Part shown: positions 1 to 8,575 of the stretch, piece by piece | Position numbering within the stretch: position 1 is the first letter of the stretch | Layout: each line of letters starts with the position of its first letter | Source of the DNA: Streptomyces liangshanensis | GTDB taxonomy: Bacteria > Actinomycetota > Actinomycetes > Streptomycetales > Streptomycetaceae | Direction of reading: 5' to 3' | Assembly (NCBI RefSeq): GCF_011694815.1 | Contig: NZ_CP050177.1 | Coordinates: 6,455,501 to 6,519,500 of the forward strand | DNA length: 64,000 nt | Program-made: the position numbers and the translations under genes | The notes under the pieces: model-generated | The model's database searches: none | Told to the model about the DNA's origin: nothing | What the model saw: only the letters and a program-made list of their open reading frames with translations

Positions 1-41
1 AGACTGGCACGGTTTGAGACAGCGTTCCTAGGAGTGAACAC

Positions 42-413
42 GTGAGCATCGAGAAGCCCGAGGTCGACTTCCCGGGCGGCGAGCCCCCGGTCGAGCTGGA
101 CATCAAGGAGATCTGGGAAGGCGACGGGGAGGTCGCGAAGGCGGGTGACACCGTCTCCGTCCACTACGTGGGCGTGGCCTTCTCCACGGGCGAGGAGTTC
201 GACTCGTCCTGGAACCGTGGTACGCCGCTGAAGTTCCAGCTCGGTGTGGGACAGGTCATCAAGGGCTGGGACCAGGGCGTGCAGGGCATGCGGGTCGGCG
301 GCCGCCGCCAGCTGATCATCCCGGCGGACCTGGCGTACGGGGACCGGGGCGCCGGCCGGGACATCGGCCCGGGCGAGACGCTGATCTTTGTCTGCGATCT
401 GGTCGCTGTCTGA
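42..413 (+). CDS. FKBP-type peptidyl-prolyl cis-trans isomerase
   Basis: 123-residue cytoplasmic FKBP isomerase that should speed up X-Pro bond isomerisation during protein folding. The sequence is a single FKBP domain: the VSVHYVGV strand, the FDSSW motif, the VIKGWDQGVQGMRVGG core and the AYGDRGAG flap segment are all present, and there is no signal peptide. The GTG start follows an AGGAG ribosome site about seven bases upstream. In actinobacteria an FKBP gene commonly sits beside pafB and pafC, as here. A strong hairpin follows the stop codon, so transcription probably ends before pafB. Confidence 0.95.
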   Translation: MSIEKPEVDFPGGEPPVELDIKEIWEGDGEVAKAGDTVSVHYVGVAFSTGEEFDSSWNRGTPLKFQLGVGQVIKGWDQGVQGMRVGGRRQLIIPADLAYGDRGAGRDIGPGETLIFVCDLVAV

Positions 414-428
414 TCACATCAGGACACC

Positions 429-462
429 CCGAGGGCCCATGCTGACCGGCATGGGCCCTCGG
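429..462 (+). terminator. Rho-independent-type hairpin after FKBP gene
   Basis: Perfect 14-bp inverted repeat, CCGAGGGCCCATGC and its complement, around a six-base loop. It starts 15 bases after the stop codon and is followed by CTTTGCC rather than a long U-tract, as is usual in high-GC actinomycetes. Confidence 0.8.
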
Positions 463-544
463 CTTTGCCGCGTCACCCCGTGGCGGTACGGTCAACGGGC
501 GGGCAGCGCACGATCCCGCACGACCGAAGGGGAGCAGAGCGTCG

Positions 545-1501
545 ATGGCCATTGCCAAGGCCGAGCGATTGATGAATCTGGCGCTGTGTCTGCTCGGCAC
601 GCGCCGCCCCCTCAGCAAACGTGAACTGCGCGGCTCCATCGAGGCGTATCTGGAGGCCGGCACCGACGACGCGTTCAACCGGATGTTCGAGCGCGACAAG
701 GACGACCTGCGCGAGCTGGGCCTGGTCATCGAAACGGTCGAGAACCTCGACGGGGACACCGGCTACCTGGCCCGGCGGGACAGCAACCGGCTGCCGGCGA
801 TCACCCTGGACGCCGAGGAGGCCGCGGCGCTGGGCCTGGCGGCCAAGGTGTGGCAGCAGGCACGGCTGGCCGGCGCGGCCAGCGGGGCGCTCCAGAAGCT
901 GCGGGCCGCCGGGATGCCGGAGGCGGAGGACTCGTACGAGGCGCACCACAGCGCCCTGGAGCCGCGCATCCCCGTCCACGAGGCCGCGTTCGAGCCGCTG
1001 ATGCTGGCCTGCCGTGACCGGCGGCCCGTCGTCTTCGACTACCGCAAGGGCAACGCGGCCGTGGCGGAGACCCGCCAGGTGGAGCCGTGGACGCTGGAGT
1101 GCTGGCGCGGGCACTGGTACCTGGCGGGCTGGGACCGGGACCGGGGCGCCGAGCGGGTCTTCCGGCTGTCCAGGATCACCGGCCGGGTCCGCTCCCGCTC
1201 CGGGACGTTCGGGGCGCCGGTGCCCGACGTGGTCACCGTGCGGGAGACGGTGGAGAGCTGGGCGGGGGAGACGGCGACCCGGTCGGCGCTCATCAGGCTG
1301 CGGGCGGGCGCGGGGTATCCGCTGCGTTCGCGGGCGGTGTCGTCGCGGGCGCTGGGCGACGGCTGGGACGAGCTGGAGATCCCGTACGGTCACGGTCTCG
1401 ACGCCTGGCTGGTGGAATTCGGCCCGGACGTGGCGGTGGTGGAGCCGGCGGACCTGCGGGCCGACGTCGTGGAGCGGCTGCGCGCCGTGGCCAAGGGTTA
1501 G
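545..1501 (+). CDS. pafB: PafB, WYL-domain transcriptional activator subunit
   Basis: 318-residue WYL-domain regulator. It has an N-terminal winged-helix region (residues about 1-75, with the conserved FERDKDDLRELG segment), a middle linker, and a C-terminal WYL domain (YLAGWDRDRGAERVFRLSRI). In mycobacteria PafB and PafC form a heterodimer that activates the RecA-independent DNA-damage response by binding RNA polymerase. The adjacent gene of identical length is pafC, so the pair is recognised by content and context. The ATG follows an AAGGGGAG ribosome site. Confidence 0.9.
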   Translation: MAIAKAERLMNLALCLLGTRRPLSKRELRGSIEAYLEAGTDDAFNRMFERDKDDLRELGLVIETVENLDGDTGYLARRDSNRLPAITLDAEEAAALGLAAKVWQQARLAGAASGALQKLRAAGMPEAEDSYEAHHSALEPRIPVHEAAFEPLMLACRDRRPVVFDYRKGNAAVAETRQVEPWTLECWRGHWYLAGWDRDRGAERVFRLSRITGRVRSRSGTFGAPVPDVVTVRETVESWAGETATRSALIRLRAGAGYPLRSRAVSSRALGDGWDELEIPYGHGLDAWLVEFGPDVAVVEPADLRADVVERLRAVAKG

Positions 1502-1588
1502 ACACGGCCCGGGGCGTCACGGGACCACGGCCCGGTTCGCGGTCCGGGCAAGATCCGATCGACACGGCCTGAGGGGAACTCGTACACC

Positions 1589-2545
1589 ATGGCAGCCAAC
1601 GCCATCGACCAGACCCGGCGGATGCTCTCGCTGGTGACCTATCTGCGGGAGCGTCCCGGCGCGCATGTCAGTGATGTCGCGCGCGCCTTCGGGATCACCG
1701 AGGACGAGTTGATCTCCGACCTCGACGTGCTGCCGATGTGCGGGACGAGTTTCCGCGGCGGCGACCTGCTGGACATCGACACCGACGGCGACCGGATCTG
1801 GTGGCACAACCCGGACGACGTGGCGGAGCCGCTGCGGCTCGCGGCGGACGAGGCGACGGCGCTGCTGGTCGCGGCCCGCGCGGTCGCCACCCTGCCGGGG
1901 CTGCGCGAGGGCGACCGGCAGGCGCTGCTGCGGGCCACCGCCAAGCTGGAGACGGCGGCGGGGGAGGCGGCGGGGGCCAGTGCGCGGCTGTCCGTCACCT
2001 TCGAGTCGGAGGGCGGGGTGTTCGCCGAGGTCGACCGGGCCATCTCGGAGCGGCGGCGGCTGTGGTTGCGTTACTACTCCCCGGCGCGCGACGAGTTGAC
2101 GGAGCGTGAGGTCGACCCGATCCGGCTGTTCGCGGTCGGGCACACGTACATGGAGGCGTGGTGCCGGCTCTCCGAGGCCCGGCGTACGTTCCGTCTCGAC
2201 CGGGTGGCCGAGATCAGGCTGCTGGACGCCCCGGCGGCGCCCCCGGAGCTGGAACTGCGGGACCTGTCGGCGGGGCTGGTGCAGCCGTCGGCGGACGATC
2301 CCGAGGTGGTCGTGGAGGTGGGGCCCGGTGGCCGGTGGGTGGCCGAGTACTACCCGCACGACAGTGCCGAGGAGTTGCCCGACGGCGGGCTGCGCATCAC
2401 CCTGCGGACGCCCGCGCCCGCGTCGTTGAGGCGGCTGGCGCTGCGGCTGGGCGGGGACGGCAGGATCGTGTCGCCGCCGGAGCTGGCGGACAGTGCCCGG
2501 TCGGCGGCCCGCGAGGCGCTGGCGGCCTACGGGGACGACGTGTAG
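1589..2545 (+). CDS. pafC: PafC, WYL-domain transcriptional activator subunit
   Basis: 318-residue partner of PafB. The N-terminal helix-turn-helix region (HVSDVARAFGITEDELISDLDVL) is followed by a WYL domain containing LWLRYYSPARDELTEREVDPIRLF and EAWCRLSEARRTFRLDRVAEI. It is expected to act with PafB as a DNA-damage-responsive activator. It lies 87 bases after pafB on the same strand, with a GAGGGGAA ribosome site before the ATG. PafB and PafC are diverged duplicates; the call of which is which rests on order and on the stronger FERDKDDLRELG motif in the upstream gene. Confidence 0.9.
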   Translation: MAANAIDQTRRMLSLVTYLRERPGAHVSDVARAFGITEDELISDLDVLPMCGTSFRGGDLLDIDTDGDRIWWHNPDDVAEPLRLAADEATALLVAARAVATLPGLREGDRQALLRATAKLETAAGEAAGASARLSVTFESEGGVFAEVDRAISERRRLWLRYYSPARDELTEREVDPIRLFAVGHTYMEAWCRLSEARRTFRLDRVAEIRLLDAPAAPPELELRDLSAGLVQPSADDPEVVVEVGPGGRWVAEYYPHDSAEELPDGGLRITLRTPAPASLRRLALRLGGDGRIVSPPELADSARSAAREALAAYGDDV

Positions 2546-2594
2546 GCGGGCCGGTACAGGCCGGTGAAGGTCGGAGAAGGAGAGAGAACGAAAG

Positions 2595-2909
2595 ATGTCG
2601 GCAATGTCTGAGATGTCCGAACTCTCCATGGTGGGCCCGGTCCTTTTCAAGGCGGCCTGCCCGGAGTGCCGTGCCCGCTTCGAACTCTCCGCGGGCGCGC
2701 TGCGCCTGGCGATAGGGGCGAGCCGGCGCACCACGTTCTACTCGTTCGTGTGCCCCGAGTGCGAGGCGGCGGTGCGCAAGCCGGCGGGGGAGCGGATAGT
2801 CGAGCTGCTCACGCGCGGCGGCGTACGGACGCTCAGGCTGGCGGCGGCGGTGCCCGAGCCCGGTGGCCCCGGGCCCGCCCTGCCCCGGGAGCCGGCCCCG
2901 ACGAGCTAG
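2595..2909 (+). CDS. Small zinc-ribbon-like protein of unknown function
   Basis: 104 residues, function not recognised. Two CPEC knuckles about 30 residues apart (CPECRARFELS near residue 20 and CPECEAAVRKP near residue 50) look like a four-cysteine zinc ribbon. The tail is proline-rich. The chosen ATG follows a good AAGGAGAGAG sequence; a second in-frame ATG lies three codons later. It sits between pafC and a tiny membrane protein. The constant neighbours (pafBC, tatAC) suggest a conserved actinomycete protein rather than a chance ORF. Confidence 0.75.
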   Translation: MSAMSEMSELSMVGPVLFKAACPECRARFELSAGALRLAIGASRRTTFYSFVCPECEAAVRKPAGERIVELLTRGGVRTLRLAAAVPEPGGPGPALPREPAPTS

Positions 2910-2912
2910 GCT
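2907..2912 (+). promoter_or_regulatory. -10 element TAGGCT for a leaderless gene
   Basis: TAGGCT ends eight bases before the ATG at 2920, and no ribosome site lies between them. This is the geometry of a leaderless mRNA. It overlaps the stop codon of the upstream gene. No clear -35 hexamer is visible. Confidence 0.5.
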
Positions 2913-2919
2913 CTGCGGC

Positions 2920-3117
2920 ATGTTCTGGCCCATGCTCGCCATCGCCCTGGGTTTCTGCGGGATCGCCGTGCTCGGCGTCCTGGGGATCCGCGTCTTCCTC
3001 GAAGTCCGGCGACTGGGCCGTCAGGTGGCCGCGACGACGGAGCGGATCAACCGCGCGGCGGGGGACCTGGAGGACGCGGCGACGCGCCTGGCGGCGACGG
3101 GGGACGCGCTGCGGTGA
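2920..3117 (+). CDS. Small membrane protein with coiled-coil tail
   Basis: 65 residues. An N-terminal membrane helix (MFWPMLAIALGFCGIAVLGV, extending to about residue 24) is followed by a charged amphipathic helix that looks like a short coiled coil (VRRLGRQVAATTERINRAAG). Function is unknown; DUF948-like or septum-associated small proteins have a similar layout. A longer reading from an upstream start is possible, but the ATG at 2920 begins directly with the membrane helix and has a TAGGCT -10 element eight bases upstream, so I prefer it. Confidence 0.7.
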   Translation: MFWPMLAIALGFCGIAVLGVLGIRVFLEVRRLGRQVAATTERINRAAGDLEDAATRLAATGDALR

Positions 3118-3333
3118 CGATGACCCCCTTCTCGCCGCCTCATTCAGGGGGGTACGCTGCGAAGCGCGGCTCAGGTAGCGGGGTACGGGCCGCGCGTGAG
3201 GGCTTCGCGAAGTTTATTCCTGCTGTTTACCCCCTTCGCGTTACGATCGCTCCCGTAACCCGTTGGACGACTGTCCGGCGGTGTTTGACCAGACTCGTCC
3301 AAATAATGCCGCCTCGGTGAGAAGGTAAATCTT
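3118..3333 (+). promoter_or_regulatory. Intergenic region upstream of tatA
   Basis: About 216 bases without a convincing gene. It holds an unusually AT-rich patch around 3205-3232 (GAAGTTTATTCCTGCTG) and a second around 3298-3306 (CCAAATAATG), both out of character for this window. A promoter for tatAC very likely lies here. TTGACC at 3285-3290 is the best -35 candidate, but the spacing to TAATGC is too short, so I do not assign a start site. Confidence 0.4.
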
Positions 3334-3624
3334 ATGTTCGGAAGGCTCGGAGCCCCCGAGATCATTCTCATCCTTATCGTGGTCGTCCTGCTGTTCGGTG
3401 CGAAGAAGCTTCCCGACATGGCGCGTTCCCTGGGCAAGTCCGCGCGCATCCTCAAGAGCGAGGCCAAGGCGATGAAGTCGGAGGGGCAGCCCGTGGCCAC
3501 CCCCGCCGAGCCGCCGTTCGAGCCCACGCAGGATCAGGTCGTGCCCCGCACGATCCGTGCCGCCCCCGGTGACGTGACCAGTGCGCGCCCCGTGGCCGAG
3601 CCGACGGACTCGACGAAGCACTGA
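3334..3624 (+). CDS. tatA: Twin-arginine translocase subunit TatA
   Basis: 96 residues. A single N-terminal membrane helix ([31 protein letters not shown]) with the FGAKKLP hinge and following amphipathic helix is diagnostic of TatA/E. The C-terminal third is a polar, disordered tail. It forms the translocation assembly for folded, twin-arginine-signal proteins; two such predicted clients (a PhoX-like phosphatase and a Mo-oxidoreductase) are encoded in this window. GAGAAGG precedes the ATG. tatC follows 62 bases later; no tatB is adjacent, as is common in actinomycetes. Confidence 0.95.
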   Translation: MFGRLGAPEIILILIVVVLLFGAKKLPDMARSLGKSARILKSEAKAMKSEGQPVATPAEPPFEPTQDQVVPRTIRAAPGDVTSARPVAEPTDSTKH

Positions 3625-3686
3625 CACCCGGGCCGAAGCGGGCGCCGTTGTCGGCGGCCGTCCGCCGCACGAGATGAGGACGTGGG

Positions 3687-4631
3687 TTGCTCAAGTCTGC
3701 CCGCCGCAAGCAGGAGCAGGACCCCGAGGGGCGCATGCCGCTGGTGGCTCATCTCCGAGAGCTGCGCAACCGGCTCGCGAAGGGGATGCTGGCCATCGCG
3801 ATCGTCGCGATCGCCGCCGCCTTCTACAGCGAACCCCTGATGAAGTTCCTCTCCGACCCGGTGCCGCGCTGCCACACCGGACTGGGTGAGGCCACGGGCG
3901 GATCCTGTGCGGTGGTGGCCTACACCGACCTGCTGTCGCCGTTCACGACCACCGTCAAGGTGAGTCTCATGGCGGGCGTCATCCTCAGCAGCCCGGTGTG
4001 GCTCTACCAGCTGTGGGCGTTCGTCGCCCCGGGACTGCACAAGCACGAGAAGCGGTACACGTACGCGTTCGTCAGTGCGGCCGTCCCGCTGTTCCTGGGC
4101 GGCGCCACCCTGGCGTACATCGTCCTGCCGGTCAGCATGAGGGTGCTGCTCGGCATCACCCCGGACGGTTCGTCCAACATCCTGCCGATGGACAAGATCC
4201 TCGACTTCAGCGTCAGGATGGTCCTGGTCTTCGGCGCCGCGTTCGAGCTGCCGCTCCTGCTGGTGATGCTCAACTTCACCGGCCTGGTGACCGGCAAGCG
4301 GATGGCGGGCTGGTGGCGGATCGTGGTCATGGGCGTCTTCGTGTTCGGCGCCGTCGCCACCCCCACGACCGACCCGGTCGGCATGCTGGCGCTGTCCGTG
4401 CCGATCATCATCCTGTACTTCCTCGCGGTCGCGGTCTCGATGCTCAACGACCGGCGCAGGAAGCGGAAGGACCCGGACGCCGAGCTGGACGACGACGAGG
4501 CGTCGGATCTCGACCTGGTCCCCGAGAGCGTCGGCGAGATCGAGAGGGTCAGCGCCTCCCGGGCCCTGCCCGCCCAGTCCGACGGCGGCCGGTCCTCGCA
4601 CCGGGTCAACGGATACGACGACGTCACGTGA
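3687..4631 (+). CDS. tatC: Twin-arginine translocase subunit TatC
   Basis: 314 residues, six predicted membrane helices, with the N-terminal signature MPLVAHLRELRNRL that binds twin-arginine signal peptides and the SSPVWLYQLWAFVAPGL segment typical of the family. TatC is the receptor of the Tat system. The C-terminal 60 residues are an acidic, cytoplasmic, low-complexity extension. The start is taken as TTG at 3687 after a GATGAGGA ribosome site; it gives the expected short charged N-terminus. Probably co-transcribed with tatA. Confidence 0.93.
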   Translation: MLKSARRKQEQDPEGRMPLVAHLRELRNRLAKGMLAIAIVAIAAAFYSEPLMKFLSDPVPRCHTGLGEATGGSCAVVAYTDLLSPFTTTVKVSLMAGVILSSPVWLYQLWAFVAPGLHKHEKRYTYAFVSAAVPLFLGGATLAYIVLPVSMRVLLGITPDGSSNILPMDKILDFSVRMVLVFGAAFELPLLLVMLNFTGLVTGKRMAGWWRIVVMGVFVFGAVATPTTDPVGMLALSVPIIILYFLAVAVSMLNDRRRKRKDPDAELDDDEASDLDLVPESVGEIERVSASRALPAQSDGGRSSHRVNGYDDVT

Positions 4632-4677
4632 GACCGGCCGCCCCGCTCCGCGGGCGGTCCGGGCCGCGGGGGCGGCC

Positions 4678-5601
4678 GTGACCGGGGAGATCACCCTCCT
4701 CGTCCCTCCCACCGCGCAACGCGGCCGGGGCGCGCACGCCGCGCGGCCGGCCGCTTCCGCGTTCCGGGCCGCCGGCCTCTCCGTCACCACCGTCACCGGC
4801 ACCGACCCCGCCGACACCCTGCGGCGGGCCCGGGCCGCCGTCGCGGCCGGGACGCGCGCGCTGATCGCCGTCGGCGGCGACGGCACGGTCTCCCTCGCCC
4901 TCCAGGCCGTCGCCGGCACGGCCACCCCGCTCGGGGTCGTCGCCGTTGGCACCGGCAACGACTTCGCCAGGACCCTCGGACTGCCCGTCCGCGACCCGGC
5001 CGCCGCCGGGCGCCTCGCCGCCGACGCGTTCGCGCGGGACGGCGGGTCGCCCGTCGACCTGGGGAGGGCGGGCGGGACCTGGTTCGGCACCGTCCTGGCC
5101 ACCGGCTTCGACTCCCGGGTCAACGAGCGGGGCAACCGGATGCGGTGGCCGCGCGGGCGCGCCCGGTACGACCTCGCGATGCTCGCCGAACTGGCCGCCT
5201 TCCGGCCCGTCCCGTACCGCCTGACCCTGGACGACGGCGCCGAGCGGGAGATCGAGGCCACGCTCGTGGCCGTGGGCAACGGCTCCTCGTACGGCGGCGG
5301 CATGCGCGTCTGCGCCGGCGCGCGGACCGACGACGGCCTCCTCGACGTGACGGTCGTCGGACGCTGCTCCCGTACGACCCTGCTCACCGTCTTCCCCCGC
5401 GTCTACCGCGGCACCCACCTCGGCCACCCCGCCGTCACCGTCCACCGCGCCGCCCGGGTGACGCTGGCCGCGCCCGGGCTCACCGGCTGGGCGGACGGGG
5501 AACGGCTCGGCCCGCTGCCGCTCACCGCCGTCTGCGTGCCGGGCGCGGTACGGGTCCTGGGCGCTCGGAGCACGCGCGAGGCGCATTCCAAGGACGGATA
5601 A
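4678..5601 (+). CDS. Diacylglycerol kinase-family lipid kinase
   Basis: 307 residues. The catalytic domain of the YegS/DgkB family is clear: GGDGT near residue 64 for nucleotide binding and GTGNDFAR about 25 residues later. The C-terminal half has the VGNGSSYGGGMRVCAGARTDDGLLDV segment of the family's beta-sandwich domain. Expected reaction: ATP-dependent phosphorylation of a membrane lipid such as diacylglycerol. The GTG start lies 46 bases after tatC and has no strong ribosome site. Position next to a Ski2-like helicase gene appears conserved in streptomycetes, but no functional link is evident. Confidence 0.88.
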   Translation: MTGEITLLVPPTAQRGRGAHAARPAASAFRAAGLSVTTVTGTDPADTLRRARAAVAAGTRALIAVGGDGTVSLALQAVAGTATPLGVVAVGTGNDFARTLGLPVRDPAAAGRLAADAFARDGGSPVDLGRAGGTWFGTVLATGFDSRVNERGNRMRWPRGRARYDLAMLAELAAFRPVPYRLTLDDGAEREIEATLVAVGNGSSYGGGMRVCAGARTDDGLLDVTVVGRCSRTTLLTVFPRVYRGTHLGHPAVTVHRAARVTLAAPGLTGWADGERLGPLPLTAVCVPGAVRVLGARSTREAHSKDG

Positions 5602-5609
5602 AGATCGGG

Positions 5610-5636
5610 CTGACTGTCAGAGGTGACGGGTAGGCT
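5610..5636 (+). promoter_or_regulatory. Candidate promoter of helicase gene
   Basis: CTGACT (5610-5615), 15 bases, then TAGGCT (5631-5636), close to the TTGAC/TAGGCT pattern of streptomycete housekeeping promoters but with a short spacer. The -10 ends 11 bases before the ATG at 5647, implying a leader of only a few bases, which fits the absence of a ribosome site. Confidence 0.4.
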
Positions 5637-5646
5637 CGTCAACAAG

Positions 5647-8475
5647 ATGACAGAGGACCTCTCCCCAGCCGAGCGGTACGCCGCTTCCCGGATCCGCGCC
5701 GCCGAGCAGGCCACGGCGCTCGCCCCCTTCCGTGAGATGTACGACTTCGGGCTGGACCCGTTCCAGATCGAGGCCTGCGAGGCACTGGAAGCCGGAAAGG
5801 GCGTGCTCGTCGCGGCGCCCACCGGGTCGGGCAAGACCATCGTCGGCGAGTTCGCCGTCCACCTGGCCCTGGCCGAGGGCCGCAAGTGTTTCTACACCAC
5901 GCCGATCAAGGCGCTGTCCAACCAGAAGTACGCCGACCTGTGCAAGCGCTACGGCGCCGACAAGGTGGGCCTGCTGACCGGGGACAACAGCGTCAATTCG
6001 GACGCGCCCGTGGTCGTGATGACCACGGAAGTCCTGCGGAACATGCTGTACGCGGGCTCGCAGTCGCTGCTCGGCCTCGGCTATGTCGTGATGGACGAGG
6101 TGCACTACCTCTCCGACCGCTTCCGGGGCGCCGTCTGGGAAGAGGTGATCATCCACCTCCCCGAGTCGGTCACGCTGGTCTCGCTGTCGGCGACGGTGTC
6201 GAACGCGGAGGAGTTCGGCGACTGGCTGGACACCGTCCGCGGCGACACCCAGGTGATCGTCTCCGAGCACCGCCCCGTGCCGCTGTGGCAGCACGTGATG
6301 GCCGGCCGCCGGATGTACGACCTGTTCGAGGAGGAGAGCGACCACGGCGGCCGGGGCGTCGCCAAGCGGGAGACCAACCCCGACCTGGTCCGGCTGGCCC
6401 GGATGGAGAACCAGCGGACGTACAACCCGCGCGACCGCCGCCGTGGCAAGATGGTCCGCGAGGCCGACCGGGAGCGCGAGCGCAGACAGCGCAGCCGGAT
6501 CTGGACGCCCTCACGGCCCGAGGTCATCGAGCGGCTGGCGGCCGAGGGCCTGCTCCCCGCGATCACGTTCATCTTCAGCCGCGCCGCGTGCGAGGCCGCC
6601 GTACAGCAGTGCATGTTCGCCGGGCTGCGGCTCAACAACGACGAGCAGCGGCAGCGGGTCCGCGAGATCGTCGAGGAGCGCACGGCCTCCATCCCGGGCG
6701 AGGACCTGCACGTCCTCGGGTACTACGAGTGGCTGGAGGGCCTGGAGCGGGGCATCGCCGCCCACCACGCGGGCATGCTGCCGACCTTCAAGGAGGTCGT
6801 CGAGGAGCTGTTCGTGAAGGGCCTGGTCAAGGCGGTCTTCGCCACCGAGACGCTGGCCCTGGGCATCAACATGCCCGCGCGGTCCGTGGTCCTGGAGAAG
6901 CTCGTCAAGTGGAACGGCGAGCAGCACGCCGACATCACCCCCGGCGAGTACACCCAGCTGACCGGCCGCGCCGGGCGGCGGGGCATCGACGTCGAGGGCC
7001 ACGCCGTGGTGCTCTGGCAGCGCGGCATGGACCCGGGCGCGCTCGCCGGCCTGGCCGGGACCAGGACGTATCCGCTGCGCTCCAGCTTCCGCCCGTCGTA
7101 CAACATGGCGGTGAACCTCACCCAGCAGTTCGGCAGGCACCGCTCGCGCGAGCTGCTGGAGACGTCCTTCGCGCAGTTCCAGGCCGACAAGTCGGTCGTC
7201 GGGATCTCCCGGCAGGTGCAGAAGAACGAGGAGGGACTCGACGGCTACAAGGCGGGCATGACCTGCCACCTCGGGGACTTCGAGGAGTACGCTCGGCTGC
7301 GCCGCGACCTCAAGGACCGCGAGACGGACCTCGCCAAGCAGGGCGCCGCCCAGCGCAGGGCCGCCGCCGCGTCCTCGCTGGAGCGGCTCAAGCCCGGCGA
7401 TGTCATCCACGTGCCGACGGGGAAGTTCGCCGGCCTCGCGCTGGTCCTCGACCCGGGCGTGCCGGCCGGGCGGTCCAACGGCCACCGCGGGATGGAGTAC
7501 CAGGACGGGCCGCGCCCGCTGGTCCTCACCGCCGAGCGGCAGGTCAAGCGGCTGGCGTCGATGGACTTCCCGGTGCCCGTGGAGGTGCTGGAGCGGATGC
7601 GGATCCCGAAGTCGTTCAACGCGCGCGCCCCGCAGTCCCGCCGTGACCTCGCCTCCGCGCTGCGCTCGAAGGCCGGTCACATCGTGCCCGAGCGGCACCG
7701 CAGGGAGCGGGCCGCCGCCGCGGACGACCGGGAGATCGCCCGGCTCCGCACGGAGCTGCGCGCCCACCCGTGCCACGGGTGCGACGAGCGGGAGGACCAC
7801 GCGCGCTGGGCCGAGCGGTACCACCGGCTCCAGCGGGACACCCGCCAGCTGGAGAACCGGATCGAGGGCCGCACCAACACCATCGCCCGGACGTTCGACC
7901 GGATCGTGGCGCTCCTCACCGAGCTGGACTACCTGCGCGGCGACGAGGTCACGCAGCACGGCAAGCGGCTGGCCAGGCTCTACGGCGAGCTGGACCTCCT
8001 CGCGAGCGAATGCCTGCGGGAAGGCGTCTGGGAGGGCCTCGGCCCGGCCGAGCTGGCGGCGTGCGTCTCGGCGCTGGTGTACGAGTCGCGGCAGGCCGAC
8101 GACGCGGGGCCGCCCAAGGTCCCGGCGGGCGACGCGAAGGCGGCGCTCGGCGAGATGGTCCGCATCTGGGGGCGGCTCGACGCCCTGGAGGAGGACTTCA
8201 AGATCAACCAGGCGGAGGGGGTCGGGCAGCGGGAGCCCGATCTCGGCTTCGCGTGGGCGGTCCACCGGTGGGCCTCCGGCAAGGGCCTGGACGAGGTGCT
8301 GCGCGACGCGGAGATGCCGGCCGGCGACTTCGTCCGCTGGTGCAAGCAGGTCATCGACGTGCTCGGCCAGGTCGCGGCGGCGGCGCCCCGGGAGAACAGC
8401 ACGGTCGCGAAGAACGCCCGCAAGGCGGTGGACGCGGTGCTGCGCGGAGTGGTGGCGTACAGCTCGGTGGGGTGA
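5647..8475 (+). CDS. DEVH-box RNA helicase, Ski2/Mtr4-like (HelY type)
   Basis: 942 residues from ATG 5647; an in-frame GTG lies eight codons upstream. The helicase core begins near residue 35. Walker A APTGSGKT, TTPIKALSNQKY, the MDEVH box, SATVSN and the C-terminal RecA-fold motif QLTGRAGRRGID are all visible, followed by an extended helical region matching the Ski2/Mtr4 group. Members unwind structured RNA and assist RNA decay; the actinobacterial version is often labelled HelY. There is a probable near-leaderless promoter and a strong terminator afterwards, so it is likely monocistronic. Confidence 0.92.
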   Translation: MTEDLSPAERYAASRIRAAEQATALAPFREMYDFGLDPFQIEACEALEAGKGVLVAAPTGSGKTIVGEFAVHLALAEGRKCFYTTPIKALSNQKYADLCKRYGADKVGLLTGDNSVNSDAPVVVMTTEVLRNMLYAGSQSLLGLGYVVMDEVHYLSDRFRGAVWEEVIIHLPESVTLVSLSATVSNAEEFGDWLDTVRGDTQVIVSEHRPVPLWQHVMAGRRMYDLFEEESDHGGRGVAKRETNPDLVRLARMENQRTYNPRDRRRGKMVREADRERERRQRSRIWTPSRPEVIERLAAEGLLPAITFIFSRAACEAAVQQCMFAGLRLNNDEQRQRVREIVEERTASIPGEDLHVLGYYEWLEGLERGIAAHHAGMLPTFKEVVEELFVKGLVKAVFATETLALGINMPARSVVLEKLVKWNGEQHADITPGEYTQLTGRAGRRGIDVEGHAVVLWQRGMDPGALAGLAGTRTYPLRSSFRPSYNMAVNLTQQFGRHRSRELLETSFAQFQADKSVVGISRQVQKNEEGLDGYKAGMTCHLGDFEEYARLRRDLKDRETDLAKQGAAQRRAAAASSLERLKPGDVIHVPTGKFAGLALVLDPGVPAGRSNGHRGMEYQDGPRPLVLTAERQVKRLASMDFPVPVEVLERMRIPKSFNARAPQSRRDLASALRSKAGHIVPERHRRERAAAADDREIARLRTELRAHPCHGCDEREDHARWAERYHRLQRDTRQLENRIEGRTNTIARTFDRIVALLTELDYLRGDEVTQHGKRLARLYGELDLLASECLREGVWEGLGPAELAACVSALVYESRQADDAGPPKVPAGDAKAALGEMVRIWGRLDALEEDFKINQAEGVGQREPDLGFAWAVHRWASGKGLDEVLRDAEMPAGDFVRWCKQVIDVLGQVAAAAPRENSTVAKNARKAVDAVLRGVVAYSSVG

Positions 8476-8498
8476 GCCCGGCCGCCTGGGACTGCCTC

Positions 8499-8550
8499 GG
8501 CCGCCCCCCGGATCCATGTGACGTTTGTCCCATGGGTCCGGAGGGCGGCC
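8499..8550. terminator. Bidirectional terminator between convergent genes
   Basis: 20-bp arms (8499-8518 and 8531-8550) that pair at 18 of 20 positions around a 12-base loop, followed by TTTG on the + strand. It lies between the convergent helicase and allophanate hydrolase genes and can serve both. Confidence 0.8.
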
Positions 8551-8575
8551 TTTGTCGCGCGCCGGGGCTTTCGTG

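Noticed and set aside
3114..3320. Possible 68-residue gene upstream of tatA
   Set aside because: Its composition does not look like protein, there is no ribosome site, and it lies in the AT-richer promoter region of tatA.
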